Positions 57,839 through 64,000 of a stretch of 64,000 bases of DNA are shown one piece after another; positions within the stretch are counted from its first letter, which is position 1; every line of letters begins with the position of its first letter. This DNA comes from Flavobacterium limicola (GTDB lineage Bacteria; Bacteroidota; Bacteroidia; Flavobacteriales; Flavobacteriaceae), in assembly GCF_003634755.1 (NCBI RefSeq), contig NZ_RBXA01000005.1:1-64000 (forward strand), in the 5' to 3' direction. The notes beneath the pieces were generated by a model that saw nothing but the letters and a program-made list of their open reading frames with translations, did no database searches and was not told where the DNA came from. A program made the translations under genes and the position numbers.

Positions 57839-58222
57839 TTAAACTCTACGTCTTTTTGGAGGACGACATCCGTTGTGAGGCATTGGAGTAACATCGATAA
57901 TCTCTGTAACTTCAATTCCACCGTTATGCAAAGAACGGATAGCAGACTCACGTCCGTTTCCTGGTCCTTTTACATAAACCTTTACTTTTTTAAGTCCAGC
58001 TTCAAGAGCTACTTTACTACAATCTTCTGCTGCCATTTGGGCTGCGTATGGAGTATTCTTTTTAGAACCTCTAAAACCCATTTTACCAGCTGATGACCAA
58101 GAAATAACTTCACCTTTTTTGTTTGTCAAAGAAATGATGATATTGTTAAAAGTAGCAGAAATATGAGCTTCTCCCGTTGATTCAACGATAACTTTACGTT
58201 TTTTTGCAGTTGCTTTAGCCAT
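57839..58222 (-). CDS. rpsK: 30S ribosomal protein S11
   Basis: 127 residues. [40 protein letters not shown] and the C-terminal [17 protein letters not shown] ending ([14 protein letters not shown]) are standard. It forms the platform of the 30S subunit with S18 and S6. Eight bases downstream of rpsM. Confidence 0.99.
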   Translation of the reverse strand: MAKATAKKRKVIVESTGEAHISATFNNIIISLTNKKGEVISWSSAGKMGFRGSKKNTPYAAQMAAEDCSKVALEAGLKKVKVYVKGPGNGRESAIRSLHNGGIEVTEIIDVTPMPHNGCRPPKRRRV

Positions 58223-58230
58223 ATTACTTA

Positions 58231-58605
58231 TTATTTAGTTGCTTTTTTCTTGTTGGCAACAGTTTTTCTTTTACCTTTTCTTGTTCTAGAGTTATTCTTA
58301 GTTCTTTGTCCTCTTAAAGGAAGACCAGTTCTATGACGGATACCTCTATAACAACCAATATCCATTAAACGTTTGATGTTTAAAGAAACTTCCGAACGTA
58401 ATTCTCCTTCAATTTTAAAAGCTGATACCGCCTCACGAATTGCTCCGATCTCGTCATCATTCCAATCTTGAACTTTTTTATCTTGGCTAACTTGAGCTTT
58501 TTCTAAAATCTCAATAGCTCTACTATTTCCTAATCCGAAGATGTAGGTAAGTGCTATAACACCTCTCTTATTTTTCGGGATATCTACCCCTGCTATTCTT
58601 GCCAT
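58231..58605 (-). CDS. rpsM: 30S ribosomal protein S13
   Basis: 124 residues. [20 protein letters not shown] at the start and the basic tail [20 protein letters not shown] mark S13, which contacts the P-site tRNA and L5. Three bases separate its start from the rpmJ stop. Confidence 0.99.
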   Translation of the reverse strand: MARIAGVDIPKNKRGVIALTYIFGLGNSRAIEILEKAQVSQDKKVQDWNDDEIGAIREAVSAFKIEGELRSEVSLNIKRLMDIGCYRGIRHRTGLPLRGQRTKNNSRTRKGKRKTVANKKKATK

Positions 58606-58607
58606 AA

Positions 58608-58724
58608 TTATCCTTGTCTTTGTTTAAATCTAGGATTCTTTTTGTTTATTACGTACAATCTCCCTTTTCTTCGCACAATTTTGCACTCGGGACTTCTCTT
58701 TTTTACTGAAGCTCTAACTTTCAT
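58608..58724 (-). CDS. rpmJ: 50S ribosomal protein L36
   Basis: A 38-residue protein found by reading the infA-rpsM gap. It begins [20 protein letters not shown] and ends in NPRFKQRQG. This matches L36 closely, including C14 of the zinc site, but the usual second Cys and His positions are replaced (a zinc-less, C-minus type). Start and stop (58724, 58608) fit between infA and rpsM, its normal place. Confidence 0.96.
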   Translation of the reverse strand: MKVRASVKKRSPECKIVRRKGRLYVINKKNPRFKQRQG

Positions 58725-58736
58725 TTTGAATATCCT

Positions 58737-58952
58737 TTAATATCTATAAGTAATTCTTGCTTTTGACAAATCGTAAGGGCTCATTTCTAGTTTCACTTTA
58801 TCACCAGGTAATAATTTGATGTAATGCATACGCATTTTTCCAGATATGTGGGCGATTACAATATGTCCATTTTCTAACTCTACACGGAACATCGCATTTG
58901 ATAATGCTTCAATGATTGATCCGTCTTGTTCTATTGCTGATTGTTTTGCCAT
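58737..58952 (-). CDS. infA: Translation initiation factor IF-1
   Basis: 71 residues, an OB-fold protein. [40 protein letters not shown] and the end [12 protein letters not shown] are standard. Located between secY and rpmJ, four bases from secY. Confidence 0.99.
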   Translation of the reverse strand: MAKQSAIEQDGSIIEALSNAMFRVELENGHIVIAHISGKMRMHYIKLLPGDKVKLEMSPYDLSKARITYRY

Positions 58953-58955
58953 AAG

Positions 58956-60302
58956 TTAAGCTACTGCTTTTCTATTTTTACCACTTTTCATTAAACCATC
59001 ATAATGTTTATTCAACAAGTATGAATTGATTTGTTGCATCGTGTCTATGGCAACTCCAACCATAATTATTAATGAAGTACCTCCAAAAAACATTGCCCAA
59101 GATTGTTGAACATCCATAACACTCACAACAATTGCTGGGAACACAGCTATCAAAGCAAGAAATAAAGATCCTGGAAAAGTTATTAAAGACATCACTTTAT
59201 CAAGATAATCAGAAGTTTCAACTCCAGGTCTAATACCCGGAATAAAACCACCACTTCTCTTTAAATCATCAGACATTTTATTAGTAGGAACTGTGATTGC
59301 AGTATAAAAGAATGTAAATACAATTATTAAAGTTGCAAATACAAAATTATACCAAAAACCAAACATATTACTAAAAGCGCCAACGATTGATTGTGATGCA
59401 TCTGATTTAGACAAACCTGCTAAGGCTGCTGGAATAAACATAATTGCTTGCGCAAAAATTATTGGCATAACCCCAGAAGCATTAAGCTTCAAAGGAATCC
59501 ATTGTCTGTTTCCACCCAACATGTCTTGTTCAAAATCACCTGATGTTGTACGACGCGCATATTGAACAGGAATCTTCCTGATCGCCATAACCAATAGCAC
59601 ACAACAAATGATAACTAATAACCAAATGATAATTTCAATAACTAACAACATCGGTCCACCATTATTATTGGTAACTCTTGTTGTAAACTCTTGAATAAAA
59701 GCCTGAGGTAATCTAGCCAAAATTCCAACCATGATTAACAAAGAAATACCATTTCCAATTCCTTTATCAGTAATTTTTTCTCCTAACCACATGGCAAAAA
59801 TTGTCCCTGTAACTAAAATAACAACTGAAGAAAATAAGAATTCAAATGAATTGAATCCCAATAAAAATGCATTACTAGGTAACGTTCTATATAAATTATA
59901 GATATAAGTTGGACCTTGAACTAAAGTAATTCCTATTGTCAACCAACGAGTAATTTGATTAATCTTTTTTCTACCGCTTTCTCCATCACTTTGAAGTTTT
60001 TGCAAATAAGGAATCGCAATTCCCATTAACTGAACAACAATAGAAGCAGAAATATAAGGCATAATTCCTAAAGCAAAAACAGAAGCTTGAGAAAATGCAC
60101 CTCCAGTAAACATGTCAAGAATTGAACCAATTCCTTCTTTAGTTTGCCCAGCTAAATTACCTAACTGTGTAGCGTCAATACCTGGCAGGGTTACTTGAGC
60201 CCCAAAACGATACACTAAAAGCAGACCCAATGTTATTAGGATTCTATTTTTCAGTTCCTCGATTTTCCAAACATTACTTATTGATTCAATAAATTTCTTC
60301 AT
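58956..60302 (-). CDS. secY: Protein translocase subunit SecY
   Basis: 448 residues with ten membrane helices, the pore of the Sec translocon. The plug-region start FRFGAQVTLPGI-like (YRFGAQVTLPGIDATQLGNL), SIVVQLMGIAIPYLQKLQSDG, GNGISLLIMVGILARLPQAF and the R-rich loop GFIPGIRPGVETSDYLDKVM are family hallmarks. Thirteen bases downstream of rplO. Confidence 0.99.
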   Translation of the reverse strand: MKKFIESISNVWKIEELKNRILITLGLLLVYRFGAQVTLPGIDATQLGNLAGQTKEGIGSILDMFTGGAFSQASVFALGIMPYISASIVVQLMGIAIPYLQKLQSDGESGRKKINQITRWLTIGITLVQGPTYIYNLYRTLPSNAFLLGFNSFEFLFSSVVILVTGTIFAMWLGEKITDKGIGNGISLLIMVGILARLPQAFIQEFTTRVTNNNGGPMLLVIEIIIWLLVIICCVLLVMAIRKIPVQYARRTTSGDFEQDMLGGNRQWIPLKLNASGVMPIIFAQAIMFIPAALAGLSKSDASQSIVGAFSNMFGFWYNFVFATLIIVFTFFYTAITVPTNKMSDDLKRSGGFIPGIRPGVETSDYLDKVMSLITFPGSLFLALIAVFPAIVVSVMDVQQSWAMFFGGTSLIIMVGVAIDTMQQINSYLLNKHYDGLMKSGKNRKAVA

Positions 60303-60315
60303 ATTAATTGAAAAA

Positions 60316-60768
60316 TTACATTGTTACAGCTTCTCCACCAGCAGCTTCAATAGCAGCTTTTGCAGTAGCAGTAAATTTGTGAGCGGTTACTTTTAATTTT
60401 GCTGTCAATTCACCTCTACCTAAAATCTTAACGATTTCATTTTTAGTAGCTAAACGATTAGCAACATAAACTGTCATATCAACAGTATCTTTAATAACAC
60501 CGTTATCAACTAAAAGTTGAAGTGTATCAAGATTTACACCTTCGTAATCTTTACGATTGATGTTTGTAAAACCAAACTTAGGCACACGTCTTTGAAGTGG
60601 CATTTGCCCACCTTCAAAACCAATCTTTTTAGAATAACCAGAACGAGATTTTGCTCCTTTGTGACCTCTTGCAGAAGTACCACCTTTTCCAGAACCTTCT
60701 CCTCTACCTAATCTTTTATTTTGATTGTGTGTAGAACCTTCAGCAGGTTGTAAGTTACTTAAATTCAT
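60316..60768 (-). CDS. rplO: 50S ribosomal protein L15
   Basis: 150 residues. A Gly/Arg-rich N-terminus ([20 protein letters not shown]) followed by [18 protein letters not shown] is diagnostic. Late 50S assembly protein. Confidence 0.99.
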   Translation of the reverse strand: MNLSNLQPAEGSTHNQNKRLGRGEGSGKGGTSARGHKGAKSRSGYSKKIGFEGGQMPLQRRVPKFGFTNINRKDYEGVNLDTLQLLVDNGVIKDTVDMTVYVANRLATKNEIVKILGRGELTAKLKVTAHKFTATAKAAIEAAGGEAVTM

Positions 60769-60779
60769 AACAGTATTTG

Positions 60780-60962
60780 TTATTTAGCTTCTTCAACAGA
60801 AACTAAGTGTTTAACTTTATTTATCATCCCAAGGATTGTAGGGTTTGAATCATGCTCTACAACTTGTCCCATTTTACGTAGACCTAAAGCTTCTAATCCT
60901 CTCTTTTGAGTAAGAGGACAGTTGATTTTGCTTCTAACTTGTTTTACTAATAATTTAGCCAT
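60780..60962 (-). CDS. rpmD: 50S ribosomal protein L30
   Basis: 60 residues. [40 protein letters not shown] and the final VKHLVSVEE match bacterial L30. Between rpsE and rplO in standard order. Confidence 0.98.
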   Translation of the reverse strand: MAKLLVKQVRSKINCPLTQKRGLEALGLRKMGQVVEHDSNPTILGMINKVKHLVSVEEAK

Positions 60963-60974
60963 AATTTCCTTGAA

Positions 60975-61502
60975 TTAACCTTTAAAAACTTTTTCTAAAG
61001 AAACACCTCTTTGTTTTGCAACAGTATAAGCGCTTCTCATTTGTAATAAAGCATCAAAAGTTGCTTTTACTACGTTGTGAGGATTTGAAGATCCTTGAGA
61101 TTTAGATAATACATCATGAATTCCTACTGACTCAAGAACTGAACGAACAGCTCCACCAGCAATAACTCCTGTACCATGAGAGGCAGGAATTAAGAATACA
61201 CGTGCACCACCAAATTTACCTTTTTGTTCGTGAGGAACTGATTGACCGTTTAAAGGAATTTTTACTAAATTTTTCTTAGCATCTTCTACTGCTTTCGCAA
61301 TTGCTTCAGAAACATCTTTAGATTTCCCTAATCCGTGTCCAACCACTCCATTTTCATCACCTACAACTACAATAGCAGAAAAACCAAAAGCTCTACCACC
61401 CTTTGTAACCTTAGTAACACGATTTACACTTACCAAACGATCTTTTAATTCAAGTCCACTTGGTTTTACTAACTCTACATTCTTGTATTTACTATTAGAC
61501 AT
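60975..61502 (-). CDS. rpsE: 30S ribosomal protein S5
   Basis: 175 residues. [20 protein letters not shown], the double-stranded-RNA-binding region, then [20 protein letters not shown] and [21 protein letters not shown]5 works in decoding accuracy; no resistance-type change is obvious from reading. Confidence 0.99.
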   Translation of the reverse strand: MSNSKYKNVELVKPSGLELKDRLVSVNRVTKVTKGGRAFGFSAIVVVGDENGVVGHGLGKSKDVSEAIAKAVEDAKKNLVKIPLNGQSVPHEQKGKFGGARVFLIPASHGTGVIAGGAVRSVLESVGIHDVLSKSQGSSNPHNVVKATFDALLQMRSAYTVAKQRGVSLEKVFKG

Positions 61503-61508
61503 ACTATA

Positions 61509-61859
61509 TTAGAATTTAAGTCCAGCCGCTCTTGCGCCTTCCGCTAATGATTTAATACGTCCGTGATATAAATAACCTCCTCTATCGAAAGTTACTACGT
61601 CTATCCCAGCTTTTAAAGCTTTTTCAGCAACTAGTTTTCCAACTGCTGTAGCAACTTCAATGTTCGTACCGTTACCTATTTCTTTTTCTCTTGAAGAAGC
61701 CGCCAACAAAGTAACTCCGTTTACGTCATCAATAAGTTGAGCGTAAATTTCTTTGTTACTTCTAAATACAGATAGTCTTGGATTAGTAGCAGTACCACTA
61801 ATTGTCTTTCTAATTCTGAATCTAATTCGTTGTCTTCTTTCAGGTTTTGTTAATGACAT
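61509..61859 (-). CDS. rplR: 50S ribosomal protein L18
   Basis: 116 residues. [39 protein letters not shown] and the end [17 protein letters not shown] are characteristic. Binds 5S rRNA with L5. Confidence 0.99.
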   Translation of the reverse strand: MSLTKPERRQRIRFRIRKTISGTATNPRLSVFRSNKEIYAQLIDDVNGVTLLAASSREKEIGNGTNIEVATAVGKLVAEKALKAGIDVVTFDRGGYLYHGRIKSLAEGARAAGLKF

Positions 61860-61870
61860 AATCTTATTTT

Positions 61871-62413
61871 TTAAGCTGATTTACCTGCTTTTCTTCTTAA
61901 TACTTCACCTACAAATTTAACACCTTTTCCTTTGTAAGGCTCAGGCTTACGGAAACCTCTGATTTTCGCAGCTACCTGACCTAAAAGTTGTTTGTCAAAT
62001 GATGTTAATTTAACAATCGGGTTTTTACCTTTTTCAGATATAGTCTCTAAAGTTACTTCAGGAGCAATTTCTAAAACTATATTGTGAGAGTAACCAAGTG
62101 CTAAATCTAATTTTTGTCCTTGATTTGAAGCTCTATAACCAACTCCTACCAATTCTAATGACTTAGTGAAACCATCTGTAACACCTATAATCATGTTATT
62201 GATTAAAGATCTATACAAACCGTGTTTTGCTCTTTGGTCTTTGTGATCAGAAGATCTATCTACTTGAACTAGATCCCCTTCAACAGTTACAGTTACGTCC
62301 GAAAACTCCTGAGTTAGTTGACCATTTTTTCCTTTTACCGTAATAATACCATTTGCAACTGAAACAGTTACTCCTGCTGGTATTGTTACTGGGCTTTTAC
62401 CTATTCTTGACAT
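61871..62413 (-). CDS. rplF: 50S ribosomal protein L6
   Basis: 180 residues, two tandem L6 domains. [20 protein letters not shown] at the start and the C-terminal signature [20 protein letters not shown] are intact. Confidence 0.99.
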   Translation of the reverse strand: MSRIGKSPVTIPAGVTVSVANGIITVKGKNGQLTQEFSDVTVTVEGDLVQVDRSSDHKDQRAKHGLYRSLINNMIIGVTDGFTKSLELVGVGYRASNQGQKLDLALGYSHNIVLEIAPEVTLETISEKGKNPIVKLTSFDKQLLGQVAAKIRGFRKPEPYKGKGVKFVGEVLRRKAGKSA

Positions 62414-62431
62414 CTTATATAGTCTTTAAAA

Positions 62432-62830
62432 TTAGTATACGTAACAAATTACTTCGCCACCAACATTCAATTGTTTAGCTTTCTTTCCAGTCATTAAGCC
62501 TTTAGAAGTAGAAACAATAGCAATTCCTAATCCGTTAAGGATTCTAGGAATACTTGAAGAACTTGAATATTTACGTAAACCTGGTTTACTAATTCTTTGG
62601 ATATCTTTAATTACTGACTCTTTAGTATCTTTATCATACTTCAAAGCGATTTTGATTGAACCCTGAACAGCGTTGTCTTCAAATTTGTAACTCAAGATAT
62701 AACCTTGATCAAATAAGATCTTAGTTATTTCTTTTTTTAGATTAGACGCAGGAATTTCGACAACTTTGTGGTTTGCAGCCACAGCGTTACGAACTCTTGT
62801 CAAATAATCTGCAATAGGATCTGTATACAT
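62432..62830 (-). CDS. rpsH: 30S ribosomal protein S8
   Basis: 132 residues. [40 protein letters not shown] and the end [14 protein letters not shown] are typical. In E. coli S8 represses its own operon; the 123-base gap to rpsN is the largest in this ribosomal stretch and could hold a control element. Confidence 0.99.
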   Translation of the reverse strand: MYTDPIADYLTRVRNAVAANHKVVEIPASNLKKEITKILFDQGYILSYKFEDNAVQGSIKIALKYDKDTKESVIKDIQRISKPGLRKYSSSSSIPRILNGLGIAIVSTSKGLMTGKKAKQLNVGGEVICYVY

Positions 62831-62953
62831 ATGTATTAATTTGCGGTCTTGGTTTTCAACAAACGATTTGCCGAACCTTAAACCAATTTATAAATATTTA
62901 TGATACAGACAAAACGTAAGTTAAGTCTGTATCAGAACGTAATAAATTACGTA

Positions 62954-63223
62954 TTACCAAGATGCTTTTTTAACACCAGGTATCAATCCGTTATTTGCCA
63001 TCTCACGAAATGTAACACGTGAAAGACCGAATTGACGCATATATCCTCTTGGTCTACCTGTTAATTTACAACGATTATGCAAACGAACTGGCGAAGCATT
63101 TTTTGGTAACTTTTGCAAACCTACGAAATCTCCAGCTTCTAACAAAGCTTTTCTTTTCTCAGCATACTTAGCTACTGTTTTTTCTCTCTTAACCTCGCGG
63201 GCTTTCATTGATTCTTTAGCCAT
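62954..63223 (-). CDS. rpsN: 30S ribosomal protein S14
   Basis: 89 residues. The zinc-free long form: one Cys only ([20 protein letters not shown]), no CxxC pairs. The end [13 protein letters not shown] is standard. Three bases from rplE. Confidence 0.99.
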   Translation of the reverse strand: MAKESMKAREVKREKTVAKYAEKRKALLEAGDFVGLQKLPKNASPVRLHNRCKLTGRPRGYMRQFGLSRVTFREMANNGLIPGVKKASW

Positions 63224-63226
63224 GTC

Positions 63227-63778
63227 TTAATTCTTTTTAAAAGGTAATCCTAATTCTGTCAATAGAGACTTTGCTTCTTTATCTGTTTTTGCAGTAGTTA
63301 CAAAAGAGATATCCATTCCTGAAATTTTGTTTACTTTATCAATATCAATTTCTGGGAAAATGATTTGCTCCAAAACTCCAAGATTATAATTTCCTCTTCC
63401 GTCAAAACCCGTAGCTTTAATACCACTGAAATCTCTTACACGTGGTAAAGCAGAAGTAATAAGTCTATCTAAAAACTCATACATTCTTTCTCCACGCAAA
63501 GTAACTTTTGCTCCAATAGGCATCCCTTTTCTCAATTTGAATGACGCAACGTCTTTCTTTGAAATAGTAGATACTGCTTTCTGTCCAGTGATCTTTGTTA
63601 ACTCATCAACCGCATAGTCAATTAGTTTTTTATCAGATACAGCTGCACCAACTCCTTTACTTAAAACGATTTTTTCCAATTTTGGAACTTGCATTACGTT
63701 TACGTATCCGAATTCCTCTTTAAGAGCAGCAATTACTCTGCTCTTATATTCTTCTTTTAGTCTAGGTATATACGCCAT
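63227..63778 (-). CDS. rplE: 50S ribosomal protein L5
   Basis: 183 residues. [60 protein letters not shown] and [20 protein letters not shown] match L5, which binds 5S rRNA and the P-site tRNA. Confidence 0.99.
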   Translation of the reverse strand: MAYIPRLKEEYKSRVIAALKEEFGYVNVMQVPKLEKIVLSKGVGAAVSDKKLIDYAVDELTKITGQKAVSTISKKDVASFKLRKGMPIGAKVTLRGERMYEFLDRLITSALPRVRDFSGIKATGFDGRGNYNLGVLEQIIFPEIDIDKVNKISGMDISFVTTAKTDKEAKSLLTELGLPFKKN

Positions 63779-63780
63779 TA

Positions 63781-64000
63781 CTACAGTACTTGATTAGATT
63801 TTTTTGAAAATCTTACTTTCTTATCTCCTTCTACTCTAATACCAACTCTTGTTGTTTCCTTAGTTTTAGGATCAATTAAAGAAATATTAGATATTTGTAT
63901 AGAAGCTTCCTTCTTTACGATACCACCTTGAGGGCTTTTCGCACTTGGTTTCGTGTGTTTTGAAACCATGTTTACACCTTCAACAATCGCTTTGTTCTTC
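63781..64000 (-). CDS. rplX: 50S ribosomal protein L24 (5' end beyond the window)
   Basis: The frame is open to the window edge: the visible part reads [20 protein letters not shown], then [20 protein letters not shown] and a basic end. The KOW-containing N-terminus is outside the window. An internal ATG at 63969 is not the start, because the conserved segment V-E-G-V-N precedes it. Confidence 0.96.
   Translation of the reverse strand, partial: KNKAIVEGVNMVSKHTKPSAKSPQGGIVKKEASIQISNISLIDPKTKETTRVGIRVEGDKKVRFSKKSNQVL

Overview
The window looks like the chromosome of a Flavobacterium-like member of the Bacteroidota. It is AT-rich, has flavobacterial-type ribosomal proteins, and shows several TAnnTTTG-type -7 promoter boxes. 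Two very different halves meet near base 44,000.

Bases 1-44,000 are one large surface-polysaccharide locus, transcribed entirely on the minus strand, so it is read here from high to low coordinates. It opens with an export and polymerisation module: Wza lipoprotein (43944) and Wzc tyrosine kinase (43137). Three sugar-nucleotide genes follow: a WbpP/TviC-like 4-epimerase, UDP-glucose dehydrogenase, and a TviB/WbpO-like UDP-HexNAc dehydrogenase. Then comes a repeat-rich stretch (26.0-36.6 kb) holding only three genes: a GDP-mannose pyrophosphorylase, a NusG/UpxY-type antiterminator and a large SLBB exporter. Next is a compact run of genes (26.0-7.6 kb): a Wzz-like protein; a complete CDP-tyvelose cassette (ddhD-ddhA-ddhB-ddhC-prt-tyv) followed by a Wzx flippase; a glycosyltransferase-acetyltransferase fusion; further glycosyltransferases; a Wzy polymerase; a sugar-nucleotide epimerase/reductase; a second GDP-mannose pyrophosphorylase; and a detached cupin domain. 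The locus ends with the dTDP-rhamnose genes rfbC, rfbD, rfbB and rfbA, spread out with 450-950 bp gaps, then two candidate initiating transferases (WecA-like and PglC-like). The predicted precursors are dTDP-L-rhamnose, GDP-mannose, CDP-tyvelose, UDP-glucuronate and a UDP-HexNAcA sugar. The first three are the same donor set used by Salmonella serogroup D O-antigen.

The most unusual content is noncoding. The polysaccharide half carries about twenty copies of a modular composite repeat, all in one orientation. Each unit has a fixed left flank (CGCCCTTA), one of three exchangeable stem-loop cores (A, B or C), a T-rich/A-rich hairpin, optional hairpin inserts, and either a trinucleotide microsatellite or a D element. 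The A and B cores differ in sequence but keep the same 10-bp stem with the same two-base bulge, with paired changes. Units sit directly 3' of at least seven genes. I saw none in the 44-64 kb half.

Bases 44,000-64,000 are housekeeping: recR, a sodium/solute symporter, a CoA-binding protein, a MarC-family protein, two guanidino-group-modifying hydrolases, gltA, eno, an erythromycin-esterase-family protein, carA, and the distal part of the ribosomal protein operon from rplX (cut by the window end) through secY, infA, rpmJ and rpoA to rplQ. I found no rRNA, tRNA, CRISPR array, transposase or integrase.
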